From assembly GCA_029834535.1 (NCBI GenBank), contig JAQMWT010000468.1, positions 83,090-147,089 of the forward strand: a DNA stretch of 64,000 bases. Reading direction: 5' to 3'. This DNA is from Chrysophaeum taylorii. Lineage: Eukaryota > Sar > Pelagophyceae > Pelagomonadales > Pelagomonadaceae. The notes under the pieces were generated by a model. It was not told the DNA's origin and ran no database searches. It saw nothing but the letters and a program-made list of their open reading frames with translations. The position numbers and the translations under genes are program-made. Every line of letters begins with the position of its first letter. The first letter of the stretch is position 1. This document shows, piece by piece, positions 1 to 10,048 of this stretch.

Positions 1-27
1 AGATGATAATCCAACCCAACCAACTGC

Positions 28-71
28 CTGCGAAGAATTATATCGAAATATCCAACAAAAACCAAACTTAC
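28..71 (-). other. candidate 44-nt intron inside retroelement
   Basis: On the minus strand a strong donor (GTAAGT at 71-66) is followed 44 nt later by a pyrimidine-rich acceptor ending TTCTTCGCAG (CAG at 30-28). The length equals the 44-nt intron supported at 19929-19972. In-frame stops between the protease frame end (105) and the donor mean it does not simply extend that frame, so a further upstream junction would be required. It may be fortuitous. Confidence 0.25.
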
Positions 72-104
72 CCTTATTTTATTTTAATTTGAGATCAAAC
101 CAGG

Positions 105-1013
105 TTAGATCGGCTCGGCCAATGACGGTAACATATCTTGGAATCGTCTACGTAACATACGAACAAGAATATCATCAGACTCGACAACAACTCTGACATT
201 GATGTTCAAGGCTAAGTCGTTATTAGCTTGTGACAGAAACGCAGGGGTTGATAAACCAGAACAAAGTAAGATGACCGGTGTTTTGCGAGACTTGCCACGT
301 TCAACAGATAAGAACACTGGTCGTGAACGCCGTGATACCAGTGGTGTTGTATTGTTACTTACGTAGTCATTTCGCTTGCGAAGGTTAAGTAGTAAAGGAC
401 GGAGCCAGGGACGAGATGGAAGTTTAGTCATACGGTACGTGTAATAATGACCAAGGTTCCTAGTTATATCTTTTAAGCGGAAACGCCAACGACCGCGTGC
501 AAGAGTATAAGGCAAACAAGGCAACGCAGGCAAGTCATGATCTACAAAGTGAATGGGCACCTTGACATCTTTGTCTATGAGACTTGTGATATGGGACAGA
601 CTTGGCTGATCGCAGCTATTAAACGTAAATGTCCGTTTAGCCTTGTTCCACTCTGGAGCAGAGAGGATAAAGAGGTGACGAGATTTAACTGGTTGCGAAA
701 ACAAGGCGTAGTCAATTTTGACATAGCCTATTCCAGGGTGATCGGGCAATGGCGTGACTATGTTCTTGGTTAGCATTGTATGCGAGACCTGTTGTTGACC
801 TGTGGCAGTTTGGACAACGGGGGCGATTTTGGGATCAAGAGGTGCAACATGATTGGGAATCGCGAAGTCAAATGTAGTCATCAAGGATATTGATGCGCAA
901 CTATCTAGGTAGAGGAATTGATAATGAAGAGGGAGGTTATGATCACTCATATACTTGGTTAAAAAGGCATCCTCGCTATGGACACTAGTAGAAGGAATGC
1001 TCGCTGCAAACAA
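105..1013 (-). CDS. retroelement protease-like protein with methyltransferase-like C-terminus
   Basis: Open frame of 302 codons without an initiating ATG at its upstream end; the first ATG is codon 22, so it is probably expressed as a fusion with the upstream Gag. Residues 36-41 read L-D-S-C-A-S, resembling the D-S/T-G-A/S active site of retroviral-type aspartic proteases, with Cys where Gly is usual. The following hydrophobic stretch fits a protease fold. Residues 246-290 (strand with L-L-C-S-G-L-S, then a strand ending V-V-V-E-S-D) resemble motifs I-II of a Rossmann C5-cytosine methyltransferase; the frame stops just afterwards. The protease assignment is moderate, the methyltransferase resemblance tentative. 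Confidence 0.5.
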   Translation of the reverse strand: MFAASIPSTSVHSEDAFLTKYMSDHNLPLHYQFLYLDSCASISLMTTFDFAIPNHVAPLDPKIAPVVQTATGQQQVSHTMLTKNIVTPLPDHPGIGYVKIDYALFSQPVKSRHLFILSAPEWNKAKRTFTFNSCDQPSLSHITSLIDKDVKVPIHFVDHDLPALPCLPYTLARGRWRFRLKDITRNLGHYYTYRMTKLPSRPWLRPLLLNLRKRNDYVSNNTTPLVSRRSRPVFLSVERGKSRKTPVILLCSGLSTPAFLSQANNDLALNINVRVVVESDDILVRMLRRRFQDMLPSLAEPI

Positions 1014-1104
1014 AAACTAGGTTGACTCATGAGCTTTGATGTGACAATTACTCTGGTGAACCAGATAGGGGCTACCGGGCGAGTCGGTTCCCCATTGTCC
1101 TAAC
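1004..1104 (-). other. candidate intron joining Gag to protease frame
   Basis: The protease frame starts next to a pyrimidine-rich acceptor (TTTTTGTTTGCAG, CAG at 1006-1004). Splicing from the GT at 1104-1103, inside the last Gag codon, removes the Gag stop (1102-1100) and joins the two frames in phase. A second GT at 1110-1109 is also in phase. The donors (GTTAGG, GTTTAG) are weak, so this is a reading-frame inference only. Confidence 0.25.
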
Positions 1105-3082
1105 CTAAACTAATTTCGATGTCGAATGGCGAGAGTCCAGTGTTCGTAGCTTGAGTTGGGGAAGGACTGTTCGACTGCGCCGCAGCTTGAGCAGTGCTGT
1201 GACGGCACATAGCTGCTGTCACACGAGACGAAAGCTGATTTAGCTGTTCCGGAGAAAGTTGGGCTTCAGAGAAGTTTACCGACTCAGTTGGAACAGAAGT
1301 GGTGTTAGTGGGACCATCTGAGCCAGCAGACTTAGAAGTGCGTTCAGAAGCAGTAGGTTGCGCTGGCCCATAGTTTAACGACGTTTCGGTCGATAGCAGA
1401 TGTGTGTGAACATCAAGCATAATGCCTTCGGCATACTGAAGCTGATCGTTAATGCGAAAGACTTCAGTGTTATCGTCCGAAGAAGTAGTCGAGATGATGG
1501 CGGCAGAATGTAATAACGTCTCAACCAGCTTATTAATGTTTTCCTGCAGTTGAACCGTGGTCGCGTTCTGCAAAGTATGCTGAGAGAGCTCTCTGCATTG
1601 ATCCTTACAGGCATGCATATTATGTCTCGTGCGATCGAGAAACTTCATATCGGATCGAGAAGAGCGATCGAAGCTTCGTGCATACACAGGTCGATCGTTG
1701 GATTGACCAGGACCACGTGGTTTGGTAACATACGAATCACCAGAGCGATAGTAACTCAGATCATTGCGAGAGAATGGTTGACTGGCGTCCTTAGTGTTTC
1801 GGGGGCGTCTGGCATTGAACTGAGGTTTAGACGGCCCAGAGGCTGCGGCAGTAAGTGAAGCGAACACATGGGCAGCATGGTCAGGCTCAGATTCAGTAGT
1901 ATCCAGCAGCTGAGTTAGTAGGACCTTCGGTTTTTGATGTGTTGACAGACCCTCCACATACGGAATCCAGGAGACAGAAGGATCAAGGCGCCTTTTGTCT
2001 TCAGCGTCATTGGAGACGGAATTGTAGAGGTCGAGCGAAAATTCTAAGACATGTGATGAGTTAGACGGATGACAAAATCTGTCAGCTCCAGGTTGAGCTC
2101 TTGGAGATGTGCGTGTCTCGTAGATAACGCACCATTCGACCAAACCTCTGTCGTACCTGTTATTGCTGGTGCTGTTGGCGAAGTGCTTGTACACTTCATC
2201 ATAGACCTTCCTGCACAACGTGGGTTCGTCGAATTGAAGATTAATCTCCAATTGGTTGAGTTGGTACGAAAGATGCCTGAAAGACTGGATACATTTAACG
2301 AAGACATGTACATACCAGTTAGGATTATACACAACAGCGTTAAAATGTTGTTTTAAATACGCGACATCGTTAGAAGAGACAGTTTCATAGAAATAAAATG
2401 CTATGAGCATGACAGCGCGCGCTTTGTTAGGTAGATAGTGCATATTATACACTTTTGTTGCGGCTGGCCAGGCCGCGAGAGCGGGTTTGTTCATGCTCTC
2501 GTGATTGAAATAAGTATACAGGAAAGTTGCATACGTATTTTGGTAAGTATGCCAGTCGGCATGTGTTAAAGTAAACATGGACGCTGGCGCGTTGATTCTG
2601 CTATCAAAGGCAAGTTCGCGAGGATAAGTGATGTTGAGGTTGCGTTCACCATCCCGCACTTCGGTATCATAGCAGACAGTGGCCAACTGTGCAACTTCAT
2701 GATCAGGAAGATGTGGGAACACTTCAGCAGTGAAATGCCAGACCAGGGATTCAGGAGGCAAATCTTCAACTGAATCAAGATTAAACCCCGCCACTCTTGC
2801 GTTTTGCCATTCCAGGAAGACCTGGTCAAGAATCCTATTGCGCAAGACTTCATAGTCAGCGCAGGATTTTGCGTAGGCTTCATACGAGTCGTACTCGAAG
2901 AGGGCCTCGGCGTGATGAAAGCGAAGCATCTGCCGAATCTGCCGCACTAGGAGTGACACTTTTCGGCTTTGCAATTGAAAGCAGTTTCCATCATTGAAAA
3001 AGTCAACAACGGGCGCTTCAAGATTAAGGATGTCTGCACCCGTGACTGCTTTGGGTGCAGCTCTTGCCGCTCGTTCTGCCAT
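1100..3082 (-). CDS. Gag-like retroelement protein
   Basis: Intact 660-codon frame with an ATG at 3082. The first ~390 residues are helix-rich with many aromatic residues, as expected for a capsid-like region. Residues ~410-490 are basic and rich in R, S, G and P (possible nucleic-acid binding), and the tail is S/T/P/Q-rich and disordered. A short C-K-D-Q-C segment near residue 490 is not a complete CCHC zinc knuckle. Position immediately upstream of the protease-like frame is the main reason to call it Gag; no specific family was recognised. It differs from host genes in codon and base use. Confidence 0.55.
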   Translation of the reverse strand: MAERAARAAPKAVTGADILNLEAPVVDFFNDGNCFQLQSRKVSLLVRQIRQMLRFHHAEALFEYDSYEAYAKSCADYEVLRNRILDQVFLEWQNARVAGFNLDSVEDLPPESLVWHFTAEVFPHLPDHEVAQLATVCYDTEVRDGERNLNITYPRELAFDSRINAPASMFTLTHADWHTYQNTYATFLYTYFNHESMNKPALAAWPAATKVYNMHYLPNKARAVMLIAFYFYETVSSNDVAYLKQHFNAVVYNPNWYVHVFVKCIQSFRHLSYQLNQLEINLQFDEPTLCRKVYDEVYKHFANSTSNNRYDRGLVEWCVIYETRTSPRAQPGADRFCHPSNSSHVLEFSLDLYNSVSNDAEDKRRLDPSVSWIPYVEGLSTHQKPKVLLTQLLDTTESEPDHAAHVFASLTAAASGPSKPQFNARRPRNTKDASQPFSRNDLSYYRSGDSYVTKPRGPGQSNDRPVYARSFDRSSRSDMKFLDRTRHNMHACKDQCRELSQHTLQNATTVQLQENINKLVETLLHSAAIISTTSSDDNTEVFRINDQLQYAEGIMLDVHTHLLSTETSLNYGPAQPTASERTSKSAGSDGPTNTTSVPTESVNFSEAQLSPEQLNQLSSRVTAAMCRHSTAQAAAQSNSPSPTQATNTGLSPFDIEISLG

Positions 3083-3160
3083 GAGAACGGTGACGTGAAC
3101 CTGTGGGTTCTGTCATAGCAGAGTTCACTCCTTCTAGACATTCTAGGGGGCTCTGTCTAG

Positions 3161-3200
3161 CGGTGTCTATGTACACTCATCGGTGTCTATGTACACTCAT
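3161..3200. repeat. perfect 20-bp tandem duplication
   Basis: The 20-mer CGGTGTCTATGTACACTCAT occurs twice head to tail, about 80 bp upstream of the Gag start. It contains the palindrome TGTACA. It could be part of the retroelement leader or LTR. Confidence 0.9.
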
Positions 3201-4529
3201 CGGTTTAGCGATGGAAAAGCCTATATAGCAACTGCCCAAACTGTGATTCCAGTAAGTGTGAAGGTTAGCACTGACTGGCAGTTGCGGGTAAGTTGTGCTC
3301 TAATGAAAGAGCTGTTCGTGCATCATCGTGGAGTGCCCAGGTGGGCATACCCAAATATTCCATAGTGCGCGTGCAAACAGTACAGTTAAACAGAATAAAC
3401 ACACACCAACACTCTCACGACAATGCGAAGACATATAAACAGGCACACAAGATTACGCAGTCTTAACGTCTGCGGTGTAGCTATGTACAGCCCATGTTAA
3501 GCATATATGAACAAGCAGTGTTGCATGGCGAGACTAGACTGGCGCGGTAACAGTCCAATGCCCGACAGCTACGTGCATGGAACACATGATTCTTCAGGGC
3601 CCGCTGAGCCCATAACCTGGAGAGTATTCCGCGAGGCAGTGGTATAAAGTCACTGAAGAACCATCCCGTCTCGCCGTGTGAGTCTGGCAGGTTAAGTTCA
3701 GGGAACAGGTTGATTCCCCTAGGCTCAGCACACGACAGACGACACATAGGACAACACCTAGGTTAACATGCAATCCGACATACCTACGGGACGCGCTAGA
3801 CCATGATGATGAGCGTGAGCACAAATCAGAGGACTATTGTTGAGTAGGTGAAATGGGAGAAGGAAGGGTAAGGGAGAGATAGCGTTCTCAACGGACGGAA
3901 CAAGGGTCGGAGTCAGCAGATTTCTCTGCAGACCGTCAACTGGATCGCCAAGAATGATGAATGCCGAAGAGTAGATATCCGAGCGCGGTGGTTCGTGCGT
4001 CCGTCGTCGAGTCCCAAAGTAACAAGATGTGAAGCGTCCGATACCAAAGAGTGCCGTGGTTCTTCCTGTTATGGGAGCCGATCGTCATGTCATCCACGGT
4101 CCTATCTTCTTCTTTTCGAGATTGATGGAATGTGCACAGAGAGACACATCTACAATATACAATCACCTCCGAGGAAAGTCAATCGATCTCCGGAAGGTCG
4201 TGGGCGTCGGAGGAGGGGAAGTAGTATACCGTTATCATCCTCGGAGCTCCGCGCCTCATGTGTGAATGGGAAAAAAAAAGAGCCCGGGTCTTTGTTCAAG
4301 AATAATCCATCCCAGGATGATGATGCCCCCCCACCGAAAACGACGACGAACGAACAAAAAAAAACGACGAAGGTTGGAATCTTTTCCGACGTCACCAACT
4401 GCAAGCGTTGAAACTGCATCCCGCATTTTCTGACAGTTTCCTGTACCTACTGAAGAGAGTGGAAAATTCGCATCCATCCGTGTTTGCAGCAGCAGCAGCA
4501 GCAGCAGCGCAAGGAGGAACGCAGTAGTA
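3201..4529. other. intergenic, no gene recognised
   Basis: Contains only short frames on both strands, none with a recognisable domain. It may include the retroelement LTR or leader on the left and the permease promoter on the right. A (GCA)n run at 4488-4510 lies just upstream of the permease ATG. Confidence 0.5.
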
Positions 4530-6702
4530 ATGCGCGAGGAAATCAACTTGTCGCAGCAGCGGCCCGAGCGGAACTACTTTGAGTCGCCGGTCGCGTGGTG
4601 GGAGGGGACGCCGATCTTGCTGTGGAACTTTGACTATGGGGGCATTTTGGGTATTTGGTCGGGCATGGGCGAGATGGAGGCGTTGTCCGAGTTGTTCTTC
4701 GACAATCTCGCGTCCCTGCTGAGCATCACGGGGCTCATCCTGGGCTTTTTTCTAAACGTGTTGATCTTCAACGCGGCGACGGACGTCGTGGGCGACTCCG
4801 ACCCCGATTTCGAATACGCGGAGACGATAAAGCGAGTATACACCACGTACTATTACGAGCGCGTTATCCCGGGCGTTGGCTTCGCGTTGCTCTTTGGGAA
4901 TTTCTACTACGCGTACATGGCGGGTCGGCTGGCGCACAAGGAGAAGCGGGCGGACGTGACCGCCCAGCCTTACGGTATCAACACGACGGGCGCGTTTATC
5001 ACGTTGGGAGCGATCAACCTCACGGCTCTCTTCAACGAGCTCTACAAGGAAAAGAACCTCGATAAGGGGTTCGGGGGGGACTGGCGCGGCGCTGGCCAGG
5101 ACGTGGCCGAGGAAGCGTGGAAGGTCGCCGTCTCCGCGACGTTCGTGACGGGCTGCATGGAGGTAGCTGGATGCTTTTTGGGCGAGTTCATTCGAAAGGT
5201 GTTTCCCTCGCCGGCGATTTACTCTTGCCTCACGGGCGTCGGGTTCACCTACCTCTTCTTTTCCCCCATGCTGGACATTGCCGCCGAGCCCATCATGTGC
5301 TACCTCTCGTTGCTGGTCGTGCTGGTCGGCTTCTTCGGGAACGCCGTGTACCGCATCGGAAACACGGGCCTCACGTTTCCCATCGCGCTCTGCTCGATCC
5401 TCCTCTCGGTCGCCTTTGGGTGGCTCGGCGGATGCCGACACAAGAACGACGCGATCGGAATGTACGACTACGGCGACGGGACTCCGGGGTCGAAGAATTA
5501 CTACTACGACACGAAACGATACCGGACCTGCACGGGAACGGCCGCGCACGACGCTCAGTACGCTTACCGCGAGTACGCCGGCGAGCTCGGGTCTTTCGGC
5601 TCGGGCATCTTCGACGGCCTCGACGCCCTTACGGACACGCGCGCCTACGTATCGACCGCGATCGTCGTCGGCGTCGTCTCGTTCGCGGGGACCATGTCCT
5701 GCGTCGAATCTGCCTCGGCGGCGGGCGACGACTACCCCATGGCCGAAACCATGATCATCGACGGCATCGGCACCTGCATCGGCGCGTGCTTCGGGTCGTA
5801 CTATTCCACCACGGTATACATCGGACACCCCATCCACAAGCAGCTCGGGGCGCGCCGAGGCTACTCGCTCATCAACGGCATGATCTACTTCGTCCTCCTC
5901 ATGTCGGGCCTCTTCGCTTCCTTGTATCAGACGATCCCGGGCTGCGCGAACGGCGCCCTCCTCGTCTTCGTCGGCCTCCTCATCTGCCGCCAGGCCGTCG
6001 AGGACAACCCGCCTCGCTACTGGCCGGCCATCTTCTTTGGCCTCTTTCCGACGCTCTGCAACTGGGCCAAACTCTACATCGACCCCGGCAACGCGACGCT
6101 CAACGGCGAACAGCCCTCGTGGTACGACTCCGCGGACGCTGGCAACTGGGGCTCCACCGGCGTGGGTATCGAGATGGTCGGCCAAGGCGGCGGCCTCTGG
6201 GCGACGCTCTTTTTCACCGCCATTTTCTGCTACTGCATCGACCGCAAGTTCCGCAGCGCGGCCTTTCTCAGCGCGTGCATGTGCGTCCTCCAGGCTGCGC
6301 TCTCCATCCCAATCCTCTTCAACGCCGAAACCGCCCCCGGCAAGGGCCCCGATAGCCACCCGCCCTACATGTGCTGCCTGCCCGGAGTCATTTTTCATTC
6401 GATCGACGACCTCCTCACCACCTTTTTTTCGCAGGGGTCCCGAGAAAGTTGGCGCCTATCCCAAGAAGCCGCACGACGCCAACTTTTCGTGGATGTGGTC
6501 CGTCACCTTCGCGATGGCCACCGTCTTCTTCCTCATCCACTATGGCATGCAGAAGATCGGCTACATCGACCCTCCCATCGACACAGCCGCCGAAGTCAAG
6601 GGCACGCCAGTCGAGACCACGGGCTCGGTAGCGAGCCTGAAGGAACTCGAGTTTACCGACAAGGCCGTGCCCGCCGAAGAAGACGCCGAATCCAAGGCCT
6701 AA
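4530..6702 (+). CDS. NCS2-like (xanthine/uracil permease family) membrane transporter, two exons
   Basis: A polytopic membrane protein of about 700 residues, with roughly 11-12 hydrophobic segments beginning near residue 60. Residues ~146-156 (A-Q-P-Y-G-I-N-T-T-G-A) resemble the conserved substrate-region motif of nucleobase-type permeases, and the general layout fits the Xanthine/uracil/vitamin C permease family; substrate is not known. The ATG at 4530 follows a (GCA)n leader. The main frame loses protein-like character after ~6370, and a second frame continues a membrane segment and an acidic tail to the stop at 6702. A 64-nt intron (6371-6434) restores continuity. A bacterial-style sulfate or anion permease would be the alternative family. 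Confidence 0.65.
6371..6434 (+). other. inferred 64-nt intron in permease gene
   Basis: The acceptor is strong (CCTTTTTTTCGCAG, ending 6434). The donor is inferred from reading-frame need: GT at 6371 gives a length of 64 (1 mod 3) and joins H-P-P-Y-M to G-P-E-K-V-G. The donor GTGCTG is not a strong consensus; an indel in the T7 run is the alternative explanation. Confidence 0.5.
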
Positions 6703-7612
6703 GAAGAAGGGTTTCTTTCTATACGATCGATCGAAGGAAAAGAAAAGAAAAGAAAAGAAAGAAACACCCTTTGTTTATTATTTGCTGTCGTTGCTTCTTT
6801 TCTATTCGCGCCGCCTCTTGCCGTCGTCAAGTTCTTCTCAAGTTCTGAAGTACTTCGTCGTCTTGACGCGCGATTCTGCTCGTTTTTCAAGCAACGACAA
6901 TAACACCTCATGGCCTGGGCGGCGTAGCTCGTCAACTCGGAATATATGTGCATACGTCCCGCTATAGACCTCTTCTTGCGATGCGCCCCACCCATTTCCT
7001 AGAGTCTGCACAAAGTTCCCCCCACTGGGGTATCGGAGGGAGAATCTGCCTTCCCCACAGGAACGAAGGAGTTAATTAATTAATTAATTAATTAATTAGT
7101 TAGTTAGTGTCGTCGACCAAGATCGGAAGGTGCTGTCCTGAGCCACAATCCGGGAAAATAAACGACTCGGGGAGCTTCCTTCCCTTGAGCACACGTCCTC
7201 GAGGGGGAGGGGGAGTTTAATCCGCACGCCCCCAGGCGGGTCGGTCGGGCCTAGTAATGATTAAACGCCGCCTCTTAAGGACGACGACGACGACGACGAC
7301 GACGACGAAACAAAAAAGTGAACCGCGCGAAAATAAAAATAATTAAGACATTGAAAATCTATGCGAGAGCGCCAATCGTGCTCAGAGGACCTTCTTCGCC
7401 GCTGCGCCCCACTCTTGGTCGTGATGATGGTGGTGGTGGTGGTGGTGGCAATCTTGGTGCGGAGGTCGCCCCATGTTCTCAAGAGAGAGAGAGAGCGTCC
7501 ACCGCCGCCGCCGCCACACACAATGGAGGGAGAGCACGTTGGCGCAAGAAGGATATTGTGGGGATGGCGAAGAAAGAAACGTGGATGGTAAAAAAGGAAG
7601 AATGATAGCGAA
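6703..7612. other. intergenic with several microsatellites
   Basis: No gene recognised between the convergent permease and calpain-like genes. It holds an (AAAAG)n run at 6736-6764, a (TTAA)n run at 7072-7108 that can fold on itself, a (GAC)n run at ~7279-7307 and (GGT)n at ~7428-7449. Confidence 0.6.
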
Positions 7613-10048
7613 TCAAAGGTCGGCAATCAAGTCGACGCCGTTGCGGTCTGTAATGACGAGGCCACTCCTGCCGGGGGGGCCAGGGGTGAGGTTGTGCACC
7701 GGAGTGGGGTTGGCGGCTGGTCGGGACGACGACCTGGCCTTGGTCTTTGCGGCGGCGGCGGGGTCGCTGTTGTTCTTGGTCTTCTTGGAGGTGCGGAAGG
7801 GAAAGGAGTTCCCCAAAATCTTGGCGGGGCGGGTCGGTTCGGAGAATATCGGCTTGCGGGCGGCCACCCTCGGCGCGGGCGAAAGAGAGCGCGTACTCTT
7901 GCGGGCGAGCGCCGACTTGGCACGCGGGGGAACCGAGGTGGACGTCCGGGATCGAGCCCGACCGTCGTTGTTTTCGGGCTCGGCCCTGCCTCGGAAGTTG
8001 CGGTGGGGTGCGACCACCTCGGGTTGCTTTTTTGGTGGGGTCGCAGAGGCGCCAGCGCGGGGGGGAACGGCCGTGGGGGTTCCGAGCTCGTCTTTCGTCT
8101 CGGCGCTGCGCTCGGCGCTGTCGTGGTCGACGAGGGCTGCCGGGGCGACGACGGGGACGACCAGGCCGCGCGCATCTTCCTCGCGGGATAGGACGGCGGT
8201 CGTGGAGTCGTCCTTGGTCCCGTCGTCGTCGTCGTCGTCGCCCCTGAGGCTTTCCGGTTGGTGGAGGTCGTCCGGTCCGTCGACGAGCGGAGGTTCGAAC
8301 CGCGATGGGCCGTCGACGTACGATATTTTCTTGCCTATCTCGTAGCGGAAGGCCAGGGAGTCGGGAGTCGCGACGCACAGGAGGGCCGCGTGGTTCGGGG
8401 GGACGTGGGAGACGACGGCGGCGACGTGGTCCTCCTGGACGTCGGGGTGGGAATCCAGAGTCGGGCGCGACACCTTGTAGCCGCGGAGTTTAGTAAAATA
8501 GAGGATGACTTTGAGCCACTTGCTGCGGGCGCGGTTTTCGGCGACGACAAAGTACACGTTGCCGTCGGTGCGCGTGTGGAACTTGGCGTCTCCGATCGTC
8601 TTCGTCGTCGCCGCGTTGCGCGCGTAGGCCAAGACGGCGCGACGACGCGTCGCGGGCGCGGCGTCCACTCTTTCAACGTCGACCGAAGCGCCGCTGCGGA
8701 CGACGAGCGTTGCCTCGGTGTCGTCCGAGTAGCCGCCGATAGGGACCACGAGGTAGGATGCTCCCGCCTCGACGCGACACCGACAAAAGGCTTGGGTCCC
8801 GACGCGCGCGACCGTCTCCGCGACGGCACTCCTCGTAGTAGTAGTAGTCGCGGAGGACCCCGCGAAGACGGCGAGGGCTAGGGCCTCGCGCACGATTCCG
8901 TTCGGATCCGGCGGCGGCTGCGCGAGCTCGAGCGTCATGTCGGCGGCGGCGTCGGCGCCAGAGACGACGAAGGCGTCACCGCGCGTTCTTCCCGCGAGCC
9001 GGACCTCGCGCCATTCGTCGTCGCGGTACTCGCACACTGCTATCGTCGCAAAGTAGGTGCGGAGCTCTTGGGGCGTCGCGTAGAACGAGGAAACGTCCTT
9101 GGAGACACGCAGCAAAGGCCGATCCAAAGTTTCGCGCTCGTGCTCGGCGCGTCGACGCAACACGTCGCTCGTCCAGCTCGGCGACCCCTCGCGCCACTCG
9201 CCCGTCCACGACTTGGACGCGCGAGGGTCGCACACCCGCACCAGCTGGAGGAGCTTCCCCTGCACGACCACTTCGAACACCGAAAGCACGGCGTACGCGT
9301 GCTGCGCGGCGAGCCCCGCACCCCCCACCAGCGCCTTGTCGGCCTTTGATCCCAAGCACGCGACGAATCCCGCCGCGACGGCGTCGGCGACGTCGTGGCA
9401 CAGCGCCTCGTCGTCGGCGGGGATTTTTTTCTCGGTGCACGGCCACCCCGTGGCGGCGTACAACGCGCGCCCGATCGACGCCTCGGTCACCAGGGCGCCG
9501 TACCCCCCACGCAGCTTGGCGAACCCCTTCTCGGCCAAACTTAGCCACAGCTGCCGCCTCCGGCACATGGCGTACTTGAGCTGGATGCACGCCTTGCGTC
9601 CGTCCCCAGCGACCGGCAGCAGCTCGTCCAAAACGGCCACGCGCCACGCCCCGCCGACGTAGAATCGCACGCCGTGCGCCCCCCAGTGCTGCTGCTGCTG
9701 CTGCTCGTCGACCGACTCGACGAAGAGCCTCTCGACGATCTTTCCGTCGCAAAACGCGCACAGGCTCGCGATCGTCGACGTCAGCCACGTGAATCCCATG
9801 CGACCCCACACCACGTCCTGCGGCCTCGGCGCCTCGCGGATCACCGTCCAACTTCCGCGCATGTTCAGCTCGATCCCGCGAATCTGTTTTTCCCCGTCGA
9901 ACTGCAGTTCTTCGGGCCGCATCCAACTCGAATCCGACCACCTCACGTCCACGAACCACTTCCGCCGCGCCTCGCACTCGGCCCGCACCTCCCGGAGCTT
10001 CGCAACTCCTTCCTCCTCGCTCCAACCGTCGCCCTCGGCTGGCAACAT
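7613..10048 (-). CDS. calpain-fold protein, catalytically inactive
   Basis: An 811-residue protein from the ATG at 10048. Residues ~70-310 follow the CysPc calpain domain: W-G-R-M-G-F-T-W-L-T-S where active calpains have G-D-C-W, then V-R-F-Y-V-G-G-A-W-R-V-A-V-L-D, L-A-E-K-G-F-A-K-L-R-G-G-Y, Q-H-A-Y-A-V and V-R-V-C-D-P. The nucleophilic Cys is replaced by Thr and the Asn (usually R-N-P-W) by Asp; only the His is kept. Two further regions of beta-sandwich character follow, and the last ~200 residues are basic, proline/serine-rich and probably disordered. It cannot be a protease by the known mechanism; a regulatory or scaffold role is inferred. A poly-Gln run lies near residues 116-121. Confidence 0.7.
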   Translation of the reverse strand: MLPAEGDGWSEEEGVAKLREVRAECEARRKWFVDVRWSDSSWMRPEELQFDGEKQIRGIELNMRGSWTVIREAPRPQDVVWGRMGFTWLTSTIASLCAFCDGKIVERLFVESVDEQQQQQHWGAHGVRFYVGGAWRVAVLDELLPVAGDGRKACIQLKYAMCRRRQLWLSLAEKGFAKLRGGYGALVTEASIGRALYAATGWPCTEKKIPADDEALCHDVADAVAAGFVACLGSKADKALVGGAGLAAQHAYAVLSVFEVVVQGKLLQLVRVCDPRASKSWTGEWREGSPSWTSDVLRRRAEHERETLDRPLLRVSKDVSSFYATPQELRTYFATIAVCEYRDDEWREVRLAGRTRGDAFVVSGADAAADMTLELAQPPPDPNGIVREALALAVFAGSSATTTTTRSAVAETVARVGTQAFCRCRVEAGASYLVVPIGGYSDDTEATLVVRSGASVDVERVDAAPATRRRAVLAYARNAATTKTIGDAKFHTRTDGNVYFVVAENRARSKWLKVILYFTKLRGYKVSRPTLDSHPDVQEDHVAAVVSHVPPNHAALLCVATPDSLAFRYEIGKKISYVDGPSRFEPPLVDGPDDLHQPESLRGDDDDDDGTKDDSTTAVLSREEDARGLVVPVVAPAALVDHDSAERSAETKDELGTPTAVPPRAGASATPPKKQPEVVAPHRNFRGRAEPENNDGRARSRTSTSVPPRAKSALARKSTRSLSPAPRVAARKPIFSEPTRPAKILGNSFPFRTSKKTKNNSDPAAAAKTKARSSSRPAANPTPVHNLTPGPPGRSGLVITDRNGVDLIADL

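Larger units (their letters stand above)
1..3200 (-). mobile_element. LTR-type retroelement, 5' half, truncated by window edge
   Basis: Two consecutive minus-strand open frames form a gag-then-protease order: a 660-codon Gag-like protein, then a frame carrying an aspartic-protease-like L-D-S-C-A-S motif. Reverse transcriptase, integrase and the 3' LTR would lie left of base 1 and cannot be seen. I could not delimit a 5' LTR right of base 3082 because no second copy is in the window, and I see no convincing tRNA primer-binding site. Base composition is near 48% GC, clearly lower than the host genes from 4.5 kb on. The family (Copia, Gypsy or other) cannot be decided without the polymerase. Confidence 0.6.

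Noticed and set aside
4752-6398. 548-codon minus-strand open frame antisense to the permease
   Set aside because: Composition is Arg/Asp/Gly-rich with no domain; it is a by-product of GC3 bias in the permease gene.
8285-8305. GGTTCGAACC resembling a tRNA T-arm
   Set aside because: Lies inside the calpain-like coding sequence with no A-box or acceptor stem at the right distance.
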